A DNA stretch of 64,000 nt from Lamellibrachia columna. Taxonomy: Eukaryota; Annelida; Polychaeta; Sabellida; Siboglinidae. The stretch covers positions 16,219,084 to 16,283,083 of the forward strand of contig OY759271.1 in NCBI GenBank assembly GCA_963662155.1, written 5' to 3'. Shown piece after piece: positions 46,477-59,877 of the stretch (position 1 is its first letter; every line of letters starts with the position of its first letter). The translations under genes and the position numbers were made by a program. The notes beneath the pieces were generated by a model, which worked only from the letters and a program-made list of their open reading frames with translations, was not told where the DNA came from and did not search any database.

Positions 46477-49400
46477 TTACGCCGACACTGTCTCAACCAT
46501 CGATTCCTTTATCATCTGACCAAAATTCTGCTCTTGTACGTCAGCCTGCGTTGCGTCGACGCCCTGATCGTCACTGACACTACTGGCACTGTAGCTGTTC
46601 GACGATGACTCACTCTCAATGTCTTTGCCCACGACACCAACACTGCTGCTCACAGCTCTGTCATCATCATCATTCAGAGCAGCGACGCCTACCAACTCTA
46701 CACTCTCTGACACGTCATTTGTCGATGCTGCTTCAAACACTGACGCTAGATCAGATGGTCCAGCCAGTGTCATTCCGTTGGTTGATTCTGCATTCATTGA
46801 CACACATGCATCACTCATCGGCGCGTCATTTTGTGACACTTCAACAGTGACACCATTCTCTACTTCAAATGTGACATTCATGCCCACCCTACACATGTCA
46901 TTTGGCGACACTGCATTGGCAATGTCCTTCATCATCATGTCACCAGATTCTGTATTTGGTATCATGACACAAGCATCACTAACTGACATGTCATGTTGTG
47001 ACACTTGATTGGTGATATCTGTCTTAGCTTCAGATCTGATGACCATGTCACCAGATGTAATGTCTACAACCAATAAATCAGGGCCTTGGCACAACATGTC
47101 TTGCGACGATGACGTTGGTATGTCTTCCATCATCGATGTTTCCGTCACACAGCCAAGCACCTTATGTGAATCCTCAACATCGGACGACGCAGTCGTCGTC
47201 ACGGTGCATTCCGTTGCTGTCAGACAAGCTGATGATGATGACATGTAGTTAGACAGCTGATGTGTCGACAGCGTTAATTCATGATAGCATGGTGGTGTGA
47301 CATCATCACCTCTTTGCGTTGAACTGCAAATGTCCGACTCGAAGCTGGATTGTGCAAATTCGTCTGCCATGTTAGATGTTTGTGATGTACCAACCTGTCC
47401 TTCCAGGGGGCACTTTAACCCTGCCCCCAGGTTAGTGCTACACGCCTCACTGTCCTCATATCCCGCCAGAGCTGCCCTTCCAGACAGGGCTTCATCATAG
47501 TAGCTATCACTGCCCCAAGACTGGCCCCCCTCATAGGCACCGTAGCGCAGCGGATTGAGAATCTCCGAGATCGGCTCCAGTTTGTAGCCAGGGGATCCTG
47601 ACGCAGAAGAAGTTGGCGTCATCGGAGCACCCAATTCTTTGTAGTCGTTTCCCACTTCAGCGTCGTAGTTGGTATGAGGGGCAAGATCAAAATTCTGCTG
47701 TTGGTCGAAGCAAGTTGTCGGCGTGAGATTGTGGTAGTCGGTACATCCAGACTCGTTATTTGTTGACTCGTCGCCACTGGAGCCGTCACTGCTCTCTGAA
47801 TACGAGCTCTCATCACCAGCGTCGTCGTCGTCGGGTCCACACTGGTAACCAGGCGTGCTTCCATCGTCATCATCCGTGCCTTCCCCGGAGATGCCATTGC
47901 CACATAGCATCGATGGCTGTAGACACGACTGGTTCATGCCAGATGCACCCTGGGAGTTGCCAAGCATGGCCGAGTATGCTGCACTAGACTGTGGCGCCAT
48001 CATGCAGGCTGCTGCATTGAGCTGCGTTTCGTGCATCATCACCTTAGTGACGTCAGTGTTCTGACAATCGCGACAACTCCCAAGTTCCGTGCTGTTGTAT
48101 TGCGACATGTCATCTTTCCCCACCTCGTCGCCGGCCGCGCCATCATTGTCAAAGCGGATGTGTTTCGCCTGCCTGTTTACACGGCACGCTGGCGCCTCCC
48201 TCTCCTTCTTCTCGTCAAAGTCCAGCCGCATGAGCGTATGCAAGAAGTGTGTGCGTACGCGCATTGGGTTGAATTCAACGCGGCCAGATGTATTACCGCA
48301 TCCTTCCTTGGTGCAGCCACAGGGAAAGGACATCCTGTCAACCTGGCACTTGATTCCGGCCAGGCTGCACAGACACGTAGCTGGGTCGCAGTAGATCCGA
48401 CAGTCACAGCCACACACTTCACGCGACACCCGGATGTCTTTACACTCATCTTTTTCAACATTATCGATCTTCTTGATGCCAGCCTGCCGTAGCATCATGC
48501 GTCGCTGCCGTGTCGGTACCGGCTGCAAGAAGTAGTAGTCATCAACAGCGATGTCAAGGTCACTCACGTCATCATCGTCATCACCATCGCCGCTGGCTGA
48601 TATGTCACTGTCACCACTCTGCGTCATGGCTATTTTCTCTGGCGGCAGGATAATCTTGCCCTGTCTGTGTTGTTCCAGGAGAATCTCCTGGTGCTGCTGA
48701 CGCTGGGTGCGAGCGTACTCACGGATACTAAACACCTCTGCACACTCATGTCGCTCGTCCATTCCTGCAAGCAACAAACCCAATTGTTAGGACAATTATA
48801 CTAGAACAAATTCAAAATTATAGGAACTATACTTTTTAAATGTCTAAGATTTTTAATGGAAGATATTGATTGACAAAACTATTGTCCCACCAGCAACCTT
48901 TTTCCATATATTACATATTAAATAAATGCAACTATATTATAATTATTTGTCTATTTTTTTCCATGAATTTTTTATTTTTAAACTTGAATTATCTGACAAC
49001 ACATTGCATGTTTTACAAATCAACATATTAAAAAATAATTTTCAGCATTCACGACACAAATATCACAGAATGTCCTACACTATTTCTAACCACAATTAGT
49101 CCATCTGAAATGGCAGTGTTTTCTATATCCACATTTCCCAAACAATTCGTGATATTATGTCATTGCCACACATTTCTTATCCTGTTTCACTTTATAATAC
49201 AATGTGTTGTGTAACCGGATTAAAACCTTATTTTACAATATATAAGTCATGGACCCATTTTGTCTTGTGTAGCCTGTATATTGGTTCCATAACAATGCAG
49301 CGTTGAGTAGTCCATACTGGTCAACTAATTAAGGGGCCCTCTCAAAACAATTATGTACCAGTCTGTATGGCACTACGCAAAACCATTGTCATTTATTCCC

Positions 49401-52400
49401 AGACCACCACCTACATGAAACTTTAATTACCTGTGTGCAACTTTGTATTCGCCATCATCATTCACAACTGACTGCATACGTCAATGTAGCATGCTAAATA
49501 AAACAGTTGCTAATCCCTCAAGGAAAGTTTTGAAAACAATTTCGTGTAATGCCATACATAGTTGTTTTGAGATAGCCCCTATGCTGAAACAATTTATATA
49601 TGTCGAATTATAATTCCACATCAACATCATGACATACTCAAGTCAGTTAATTAAATATTAAGGCTAATATTTCAAGACATAAAGATGATTATCAAGTAGC
49701 ATATTTTGAAAAATCTAACTATCCTGCGACATATTATTATTATTGTTTACATTCACAGGTCGTACCATGGCTCCTATCAAAATGTAATTACCTCTACCTA
49801 CAACAGTTTCAATGACTAATTAGGGGAAAGTATCACCACCCGTCTTGATCAAACAAACATAAAATGGAACTTTGCTAGCCTTGTTAACACTACCTGAGGT
49901 CAGGTGACCATGTGGCTAATGGAACAAGAACCAGGAGATACTCTACCCTATATACACAGCAGGATATTTCTAAATCCGGCCAACCATCTCTCCAGAGTTG
50001 CAGAAGCTAATCAAAGATCAAACACTGGGGGTCAAAACTTGCACAATAAATGTTACATCTCAAATTAGACAGACACAGAATAATGCAAGAAACACAGCAC
50101 AATCTGTGGCTGGTTATTTGGTTGCAAGTCATTCTTTGCATCCCATTAATCTGGCAATAAAGCCATCAGAATTAGTGAGCATCAAGTGCTGCAGCTTGGC
50201 ACATGCACTGTAGACACACAAGCATTACTGCGTCCAAAAATGTCATCGATCTAGTGCACATAAATAGAAGCCTGCCCCAGAGGATAGCCTGGTGCACACC
50301 TCTGTCTGGGGGGCATTACTTTCTGCTGGGTTCATTGACCCATCAAAGTAGACCCACTGCCCAGAATGTTTTCACAGGAAATAATTACTGCCAAATGTTT
50401 TCAGTGGCAACTGAAGAAGTATTAATGTGGCTAATGCATAATCACTATGAGTCTCATAAAACAGTCGTTCTGGCCAGCCAGTCAGCCAATGCACAAAGCC
50501 GGACAAGGCTTCCTCTAATGGCTTTGCATCTGAGAGGTGGAAATGCGTAGGAGTATTGATCTGTGTGACAGGGCCAGATATAAGTAGTTGGTACAGGAGG
50601 TTGACCGGGCATCAGTCTACCACAGTAAACACACACAATGTATTGATCTCCTGATCGGCTCATACAGACAGTATGGAACAAGGCTCATACAGACAGTGTG
50701 GAACAAGGCTCATACAGACAGTATGGAACAAGGCTCATACAGACAGTATGGAACAAGGCTCATACAGACAGTGTGGAACAAGGCTCATACAGACAGTGTG
50801 GAACAAGGCTCATACAGACAGTGTGGAACGAGGCTCATACAGACAGTGTGGAACGAGGCTCATACAGACAGTATGGAACAAGGCTCATACAGACAGTATG
50901 GAACAAGGCTCATACAGACAGTGTGGAACGAGGCTCATACAGACAGTATGGAACGAGGCTCATACAGACAGTATGGAACAAGGCTCATACAGACAGTGTG
51001 GAACGAGGCTCATACAGACAGTATGGAACGAGGCTCATACAGACAGTGTGGAACGAGGCTCATACAGACAGTATGGAACAAGGCTCATACAGACAGTGTG
51101 GAACAAGGCTCATACAGACAGTATGGAACGAGGCTCATACAGACAGTATGGAACAAGGCTCATACAGACAGTGTGGAACAAGGCTCATACAGACAGTATG
51201 GAACGAGGCTCATACAGACAGTGTGGAACGAGGCTCATACAGACAGTGTGGAACAAGGCTCATACAGACAGTGTGGAATGTCAAACAGGCAAAAAAAATT
51301 GTTTTTTACACTTTGTTTCTTTTGACAATCAGCTTACTAAAAAACTAATAAAAATAAATGTTACATAAATCACATACAGGCAATGCAGGATTTAAACCGG
51401 GGCATTTACCAGGCAATTTGCCTGTATGAAAGGATTGTCTCATCCACATAACACCACCCAATCACACTACAAGTTCATTCTGACCATGGTACATATATAC
51501 CAGATGAAAGCCCAGGATAACGAATAATGAATAAAGCAGCTGACTAGTCGTGAAGTGTACGGAAGTTGGCAAAATGTCAAGGATTGATTTCTGGCTTACA
51601 AGTCACATAACCCTTTACTCATAGTCTAGGAATGTTGAAAAACACATGCTTTTAGGCACTTTTCCCCAGGTATCTGGAGCAATAAAAGCTCAGATTCATT
51701 CCGTCTCAGATCAACCAAGCCATATTGCACTCATATTTTTTAATTCAACAAAAAGTTTACCAATTAATCCACACATCAATATAATCACACATGTCAAACC
51801 ACAGGGCTGTAGCTCGAATATTTTCTGAGTTATGACCATTTCAAATTTGGCAGATTCTGCCAATTTTCAGAAATCATGAAGATTTCTTGTTCTACTTTAA
51901 ATACCAATAACTAAAAAACTATTTGTGCTAGCAACAAGGTTTTCTTATTTTGGTTGATTTGAGATGGACTGCCACAGCTACATATTGTAAAATATTTCTC
52001 TGACCATAATCGTATACACATTAACAGACTTTTTTGGTGACCTCCACACAATGTGACGGGAAACCATTGTTATGGAAATATGTTGATTTAAATTTAGAAA
52101 GCATCTTAACTGAACAATTTATTTCCAGCTGACTCGAGTATGTTTTTCTGGGTCAACAGAAAGTTGTCAATACCGGTTCTGATTGGCCGTTTTCTGTAAC
52201 GTGCTCAGGCTTGCAATGTAATCACAAAAAAGTTCTTGCGCTCGGTCTCGGCAAACGTGTCTGGGCTTGCCACCTTATACCGTTTTCGATTGGTTGTTTT
52301 CCCCCACGTGTTCTGTGCACCAAGTGTTATATAAAGCGTCTGATTCGATGTTTGTTGCATGGAAACAATAGTATGGTGAAGCGCGGGTCTGATTCGCCAT

Positions 52401-55400
52401 GTGCTAGTTCAGCGAAGAAGAAGAAATACGCTGCAAAATACAAGCCGGAATGGACGACTGACTTGCAGTTTATATGCCACAGTGACAAGGGACCGACGTT
52501 TGCATACTGTAGAGTGTGCAATATGCACATAAACGTAGCGCACAGTGGCAAGAGTGACACTGTTCGCCATGTAAGTTCGGCCAGTCACTCTACGTTGCAG
52601 AAAGCCACATCATCGCCCACAGCAATGCTGACAGCGAGTGTGTGTTCTCGATGTATCGAAAGATCAACACCGACTCTCGGTCGCAGCTCGGCAATGACAC
52701 CCTGCATGCGTTGCTGTCATGCAAAATAAACACAGACGATCCTTGCTATTCCTTTGTGCCAGAGAAGGATCTTCTCAAGTCGGCCAAGGTTGCGACATGG
52801 GATTATGTGAAGGAGGGTATCCGTGAAGGATCACCAGTAAATGTGTAGGCTTGTGTCTGTTGTGCATGCTCTGTGAGATCAACATGGACGTTATTCTTTT
52901 CTGGTGGATTTGTGATATATGTGTGAGGGTTTTCATAAATTATAGGCGTGTGCCTGTCATGCTTGGTAAAGTCACCCTGCATGCTTAATATGAGATCGAT
53001 ATGGGCGTTATTCTTCTGTGCCAGATGTCTAGAGCTGATGAGTTATTTGTGAATATATATATAATGTGCTTTTGTATCATATATGAACTGTTGGTGATTG
53101 GTGATAATAAAACATGGTTGTTACTGTCATGGAAAGTATTATTTTTGTAATATTTTGTTCTCTTAGACCATCCGATTTACGTACAAGTCCCTGATTTTCC
53201 GAGACTACCCGATTTCCGTATAAATCCGACTTTCTGAGACCCTCTGATTTACGTATAAATCCCCGTTTTTCCGAGACCCTCCAATTTACGTATAAATCTC
53301 CTGGACTGGCATTTCTGAAACTTAACATGTATGAGCTTACACAGGGGTGAGATTTAGCAAGTCATGGAAGGTAGCGAGTCGGGCTACCAACCTTGCAAAG
53401 CTTCTTAGGTTGCCCACTTGCTACTCAATACTTTGATGATAGAAAGTAAATACTTTGAAGATACAATGTATGAACAATATCAAAGACAAATAAAAAACAT
53501 CAAAAACAAACAGTTTTGAAACATTTATTTTTAAGGCAGGTTCAGTAGAATGTGATACATAATACTGAATAAAATACAGTATACAATTATACACAGGTTG
53601 TTTTTCTTTCATAGGATGGTACATCAACAGTCTTAGCGAAAAGTCTCCAAGCGTCACAGGACATAAGGTCCTGTGAACTGAACTGTTTTGCTGATTTTTA
53701 CGGGACCTGATTTTACCCTAGCCTAGAGAAACTTTAACCAGGCTCCCGATGAATTCACAAGAAGCGCTCCGCGCACCATGGAGATAATTAAATCTAACTA
53801 TAATCGAGATAGCATATATTTTTATGTATGTACGTTTATATATGGTTATAAATAAACACGTTCACGATTTTCTTCTAGACGGCTTGCACCTTGGGCGCCA
53901 AACTATCCGGGATTGATCTACGACCCCACTAATGAAACGTAAAACCTTTATTTTTTCGAAATACCCCATATATCAAGGATTCTTAGTGGTTTTTATGGTA
54001 AATCAAATGTTCACTGCGTAAAACGTTAACAGAAACCATGCGCGCCGCAGCGAATACTTCGGTACGTAAATCATTTGAGAGTATGTAGGCGTAGCGCCAT
54101 ATAGGCGGTTTATGTTATTATAGTAGAAAGCACGCACCCACGTATTGGCCTGAGGTCGCAGACCAATACACAATAAAAAGACAGTAGAAAGCAGATATTC
54201 TACTATTCATCAACCAACACAAGTATCAACGCGATCTTCTATATTTTGAACATTCAACGAGTAATGCATCACGTGTGTGACGCGGTTGTTTCAGTAATAC
54301 GCTCGAGCGTATTGATGGCATATTGCCTGAGGCATTTGGTAAACATTGCTATCATGACTGTCACGTATAAACTAACACGTAATCCCATCCTGGGGACTAC
54401 ACTTCTGAGATGTTTATTGACATTCCGTTTATTTTTGATGTGTCTAAAATATTGCAGCTCCGTAAATATTTCGAGTAGCCATCCGGGCTACTGTAGTCAA
54501 AAATTGAAGTCGCCCGAAGCCAGTTTTGGGCGCCATTGGCGACCGCTAAATCTCACCCCTGCTTACACCATATGCACATGGACCATATCACACCCACTAA
54601 CTGTCAATAACTCACCTAACATCCATTTCACAAATGTCGACAACTGGACGTTGATGTACTTAATATTGTCACCATCCACAACAGGCCTAACCAATCGATA
54701 AAAAAATTGCCTAAGCACCAATGCTAATTTATAGAATGTGACAAACGTGTATATTTAGCCAACAGAGGGAGCCACGTGCACCTCCAGTCGGAAACAAGCC
54801 ATTCTAGCAATTAGCGCAAGTGATAAATCGCTCACTTGATGACTGATTAGTGTGAACGATCACCTAAATATGATGCAACGCATTCATCATTGTTATTGAT
54901 AAATCAATAATTTAGTAAATGGTCTCTCACCTAATGTTGAACCTCCTTGGCTTGGTATACAGGTAAATCCCTGTTTGCGAGGGAAATAAAACACTGTGAC
55001 ACCCTTGAACTTGACTGACTTCTTCTGCTTCTTCTCGACACCTTCCCCATCTGCAACAGAGTAGAACTCTCTAATCAAGCAGGATTTTTGTAGCAATTAT
55101 CAATGGTTAATATCAAGGTCAACATCAACAATAAAATGATAACATAACTATCAACAGTTCAATTTACTGAGCTGATAGTACTTAGTATGACATTTTCATG
55201 TGCATACTACTGCAATATATATATATATATATATTGATAGTTCCATGCATAGTTTTAGCCACGTTGTAGAGATCTTCAGGTCGATACTTATAATAAAAGC
55301 CCGTTGCCACTTTTCCCCCTCAAAATTCCTCATTCTTACAGACAGGTGCCATTATAAGGAGGCATTGCCTAAGGCAGCTGGGACATGACATTGATGAGGT

Positions 55401-56236
55401 TGTCAGACTGTTGATGTGTGACCTGGTGGAGACAGGAGCCGCATGTGTAATGAGCTGTGGGACCTGGCCAACACACAGTAGGACCTCTTGCCACGGCACA
55501 CACACTGTCCACACAAAATCAATGACACAATGCATGTCACATAACTCATGTGAAGTGTTCCCACCGACAAGCGTCTCTGGGTGATCTTAGTGCTATGAAA
55601 TTGAATCTAGCATGGCGTGTGCATCACTCGTTATGTAGTGACTGGATTCAGGCGTGCAGTAATAGCACCATCATAATGTTTGGCAGTAGTATGGGGGGAG
55701 TCTTTAGTATGGCACAGTTCCTATATGAAACCAGTGGATTAACGTTCAGTACACCTACAAATATCATGCATGTACCATACATAATGAAATGTTGCTGCAA
55801 CATTAGAAGGAAATAGGAATCTCATTTGCAAGTATTGTAATTTATCATAAGTAACCTCTCTATGTCCCCGGTGGGAAGATCGAGCAAGGGATTTTGAAAA
55901 CAGGCCTCTTTGTTTGTGAATTGGGGGGGGGTCAATCATAAGGATTGGACAACCAAACCACACCTAAATTTGCCACAGCACATGTCTACATATGTATGCA
56001 AACAGCCAAAAACACCCAGTACAAATAATGTATGTACAGTAAGTAGGTATATAAATAGAACTTAATACTTGGCTTGACATTAAAATGTGACTAACAGAAT
56101 TGGATAAGGAGACATTTTTGGGTAATTACAACACAAGTAAGCTGAACATACCAGAACGTGCATCGGGGAAGTCGTCGGATTCAGTAGACGATTCAGCACC
56201 GTCCAACCCATCCTCATCACGCTTTCGTTTTGGCAT
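46477..56236 (-). CDS. Cysteine/serine-rich nuclear protein (CSRNP/AXUD1 family)
   Basis: Three coding exons, 56236-56152, 55050-54931 and 48764-46477, join in consistent phases (each after one base of a codon) to give 830 residues. Family members are inducible nuclear proteins with transcription-activating and DNA-binding properties. Exon 1 encodes a basic start [10 protein letters not shown], possibly an NLS, then an acidic serine stretch. Exon 2 encodes [20 protein letters not shown] and PSQGGSTLG, the conserved N-terminal block. Exon 3 continues with ERHECAEVF and the cysteine-rich core at residues of about 176-224 ([39 protein letters not shown]), then [19 protein letters not shown]. The C-terminal half is a long acidic Ser/Asp/Thr-rich tail with no domain. 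Human paralogues are about 540-590 residues, so the tail is long. Vertebrates have three paralogues; this gene cannot be assigned to one. A 5' non-coding exon with donor near 57981 is possible. Intron 2 (6.2 kb) is full of mobile DNA. Confidence 0.94.
49331..49580. mobile_element. MITE-like element, TGATCTCAAAACATC family, copy 4 (diverged)
   Basis: Left end AGGGGCCCTCTCAAAACAAT, right end (reverse complement) AGGGGCTATCTCAAAACAAC. Internal CTACATGAAACTTTAATTAC and GACTGCATACGTCAATGTAG match copy 1. It lies in CSRNP intron 2. Confidence 0.7.
50657..51280 (+). repeat. 25-bp minisatellite, 25 copies
   Basis: The unit is GGCTCATACAGACAGTATGG followed by AACAA. First and last units start exactly 600 bp apart. 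Variation is almost wholly confined to two A/G positions (GTATGG/GTGTGG and AACAAG/AACGAG). All three plus frames are open; these are not genes. It lies in CSRNP intron 2. Confidence 0.97.
52329..52848 (+). pseudogene. Internally deleted hAT transposase relic with promoter
   Basis: A TATATAAAG box at about 52329 precedes an ATG at 52373. The first frame encodes a BED-type zinc finger: [20 protein letters not shown], then CRVCN and VRHVSSASH with spaced Cys-Cys-His-His. Near 52600 the reading must change frame to continue as [20 protein letters not shown] and [13 protein letters not shown], the hAT C-terminal dimerisation domain, ending at TAG 52846-52848. The whole RNase-H-like catalytic core between them is missing. 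Upstream are two diverged copies of GATTGG...ACGTGTTCT-like sequence (about 52180 and 52285). It lies antisense in CSRNP intron 2. I did not find its terminal repeats. Confidence 0.75.
53150..53305. repeat. Short tandem repeat, CGATTTACGTATAAATCC unit (about 32 bp), about 4 copies
   Basis: Imperfect repeats of TTTCCGAGACCCTCCGATTT followed by ACGTATAAATCC lie between the hAT relic and the hAT-type MITE. Confidence 0.75.
53343..54560. mobile_element. Non-autonomous hAT-type element with perfect 8-bp TSD
   Basis: Left end AGGGGTGAGATTTAGC and right end GCTAAATCTCACCCCT are exact inverted repeats. The flanking octamers GCTTACAC at 53335-53342 and 54561-54568 are identical. Subterminal sequences rich in GGGCTACC, GAGTAGC and TTGCCCAC also mirror each other loosely. 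No transposase frame. The element is 1218 bp long and lies in CSRNP intron 2. Confidence 0.9.
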
Positions 56237-58860
56237 GATGCTAAATGTATTTCAGTATCTGGCAGTCAGGTCAGGCAGTGTGCACTCCGTGTGTGGATTT
56301 GTTGGTAGAAGTCAATGGTCACTCCATCAATCTGCCAAACATAGCAACATTAATTTGTATGTACACACTTTCTCGGACAAGACAAAAATGTACCTAACAG
56401 ACATTACGTTGATATGCAATGAGACTCTGCAATACCCAGATGGCGCCACCCAACAATCCGATCCATCGAACATACCTCCAGTTGTTGTTGAACTTGTTTA
56501 CATTGATTATGACAGAAGGCCTATATCAATATCACGATTGTTTTTGCCTTGCATGTAAATTTATTTGCCTTTGGAAATGTTCAAATGTCAATATTTCTGC
56601 ATGACACACTAGCTTCCCTCCACCAATGTTCATCTCTTAGTTGTGGAAGAGTCCAACATCCACATTTTGTCAAAACAATTCATTACTTTTTTGTTGTGTA
56701 TAGCCCCCAAAAAAGGTGTCAAAACATCCATTTTAATCACGTGCATTCAGGAAGGTAAACATTTACCTGAAATTATGGTTAGACCCTCACATTAGCAAAA
56801 GCTAGGATCACCACCAAAACTTGGGCCCAGATAACCATGTGTAAAATAATAAAAAATTACATTTAAAGTGGACACCTGTGGTCTGACATTGACAATCCAT
56901 ATAATCCGCGTATTTTCTCAGAAAGAGCACTAGTTTAGTAAACAAGGGCCAAAATATGTTACATAAGTTGAGTTTGGACGCAAACAACATGGCCATATCG
57001 TATTGGTACGTATATGAATAGGTGTATATATTTTCATTTGGCCAAAAATTTTGCTAGACTTTGACACTTATGACTTAGGGTTATTTAACAGTATGGTACG
57101 GCCCATTAAGATGTGGTGTGTTCACCAAGATTTTCCTAGTAAACCACTGGCCAGCATAAAATTCTGAATAGTAACTGCAAACAGTTATGTTTTAGTAATT
57201 CTCATATGGGCATAGGCCCAAAACTATGACTTGTACTTATTATTATTATCATGTCACAGTCAATGTCGGACATATAAATCACGGAACGACAGGGAATGAA
57301 ATTCAGAATGAACCGAATCAATCACAATCTTGTGTAATCAATTCCTTGACAGGAATCATGAACCAACCAATTGGAACAGCATTGGCACGTAATAAACAGT
57401 AGTTCTGCTCCAATTATTGTGTTTACAGGAAACACTAGGAATTACACATCTGGGAAATACGTTTGTCAATGCCAACGTCTGTCATGTTTGCACCAATCAA
57501 AGTGACGTGCAAATGAAATGGTAACCATATTCCCATTTTGCTCATTAAGGTGGCAGTAATTATTATAACTATAAGTGTACTGTTCAGCCATGTCATAAAT
57601 AGGTTTAGTACATTGCATACCTCAAGCCAGCGGCAGAAGTTCGACAAGCCTTCATGTAATACCCGATTGTTGCATTGCCACTGGCTTCTTCTGCCCCGAG
57701 ACCAAGTCTCGACCACCGATTGTATTTATAGTAAAACCGTGTAGGCGTTAAAACGTTGTCTGCATTACGTCTCCGGTATTATACAGCACGACGTATAATC
57801 CCCGGTTGTGTGTGTTCCATACGGCTTCAACAACGAACACTGCCGACACAACAACTAAGCCCATTTGTACGGATGTGTATCGAGTACCCTGCCTACTCAG
57901 CCTACCGAACTGAGCCTGTCCGACTGCGTTTTTCCATTTAGCACCTGCGGACAGGATCTATAACATACTATTTAACTCACCTTAATCGGTCAGAAGATGA
58001 TTATTAAACAACTCCTGTTTCAACTGTACATCGTACCAATACCCAACGTATCCATTCGTTACAAATTCTGAAATAAATACGTATTAAATTAGATAATTAC
58101 AATTCACATGTAAAATCAGAACTAAAGAGCATCCACCATTAACATAACCACCGCACACCTATACGTCAATTATCAAACCGCTGATAAAAGTAGTGCCAAA
58201 CATAAGTTTGTAATTACGCTAACCTGTGCTTAATGTTTGGAATTTGAAAGATACGTTTGCTTACATTATAAATATTATATACTAACGAGCAAGGCGGCGC
58301 AGATGATGCAGATAAAGTTGTTATAAAAGTAGGTCGACCGCATTTATTACAAGTATTCCTGTCATTCCGCCGACCCCGTCGCCTTCGTACTAAAATTGCT
58401 GACGTCACAGTAAAGCGCTCCAATCATATTGCACACAGCCATAAATGGCCGAGCAGATCCATTAAAGTAGGGGGATATGGTTACATTAATTAGGAAATTG
58501 TTGTATTAGTACACCAGTATGAGTTTGCCAATGCCAATCGAGATATAGCTGTGCATTGTATATTGTCACTAAATACATATATGAGTATATTATAGAGTAA
58601 TTATGATTGAGACGAATTCGTAAACTTTCTGTCGCTGCTGGACTACCCTACCGCATTAGACGAGATGTTTGTTTACACCGGCCCGGCGCAAATGCGGACG
58701 CACGTGGGAAGTCGCGACGTAAACAAATTCACGCTCTAACGTCGCTCGCTGGTTTTTTTTATTGATTTGACGGCAGGCGTGTGTTAGCATGTTGCAGGAA
58801 CGACGGACGAGTTTACAACAACCACAGCCAAAGGTAATTCTATTCCTGTGAATGTGAACT
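56237..58860. other. Upstream flank of CSRNP, no confident gene
   Basis: A possible 5' UTR exon of CSRNP (minus) ends at a GATTAAG|GTGAGTTAA donor near 57981, and the ATG exon could begin at a TACATTTAG acceptor just above 56236. CpG-containing sequence at about 57740-57960 and again at 58670-58760 could be promoter DNA. No other coding signal was found. Confidence 0.35.
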
Positions 58861-58865
58861 TGTGA

Positions 58866-59030
58866 ACTATGTATGTATGTATGTATGTATGTATGTATGT
58901 ATGTATGTATGTATGTATGTATGTATGTATGCATGTATGTATGTATGCATGTATGCATGTATGCATGCATGCGTGCGTGTGTGCGTGTGTGTGTGTGTAT
59001 GCATGCATGCATGTATGTATATATACAACT
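58866..59030 (+). repeat. Compound microsatellite (ATGT)n-(GCAT)n-(GT)n
   Basis: About 16 clean ATGT units grade into ATGC, GCGT and GT units. Open frames across it (MYVCMYVC and the reverse HTYIHTY) are artefacts. Confidence 0.97.
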
Positions 59031-59749
59031 ATAGTGGAAGGAGGTGTTCGTGTGTGGTACTTTAGTCATTTATGACAGGTATAAATTTCACCATCCTTCG
59101 GAGTTTTGAACCCGTCTACGTTGCGCTATCTGGCGATTAAATAATTATCGTTATTGAGTTATGTTGTAGAAGTAGCAGTGCCATTATAACGTCGTATTTG
59201 GTGTTCCATACTGTTATCTGCGCAAGACCACTTGGAAGAGTGTTCAACTTTTGAATGGAAAGAAGCAAACATATCATACAATTATTTTTAAAAAAACCTT
59301 CGAGAAATAAGTCAGAGAATTACAGACTAGTGAGTTTAACGTCAGTGATATGTAAATTGTTAGAAAGGTTAATTCATTCTTAAAAGCGAGGCCATGCTTA
59401 ACAAATTAGGCATAACTTGTTAAATTCATCTCAACATAGATCCCTAAAAGCGAGGTCATGCTTAACAAATAAGTTATGTTTTTTAGAATAAACCATTAAG
59501 TGGATAGACGAGGGATCGCCAGTAGATATTATCTATTTAGATTTTCAGAAAGCTTTTGACAAAGTGCCACATTAAAGATTAATACTTAAATTAAAAGCCC
59601 ATGGTATCGTGGATGGTATAATTGACTGGATAGAACAATGGCTGACTGAGAGAAGACAGCGTGTTGTAGTAGATGGAGAGGTTTCAAACTGGAAATCAGT
59701 TTTGAGTGGGGTACCACAAGGAACAATATTAGGACCTTTATTATTCTTA

Positions 59750-59877
<128 letters not shown>

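Noticed and set aside
47009..48492. Plus-strand frames of 70-150 codons across the CSRNP third exon
   Set aside because: They are shadows of the 762-codon minus-strand exon, whose cysteine-rich domain is unmistakable.
50657..51280. CRISPR-like look of regularly spaced repeats
   Set aside because: The repeats are directly adjacent with no unique spacers, in a eukaryotic intron with no Cas-like genes.
50588..51368. Three long plus-strand frames ([22 protein letters not shown] type)
   Set aside because: Artefacts of the 25-bp minisatellite; no start context, splice sites or homology.
58656..59075. Frames reading HTYIHTYIHT or MYVCMYVC as a repeat protein
   Set aside because: They derive from the (ATGT)n compound microsatellite.
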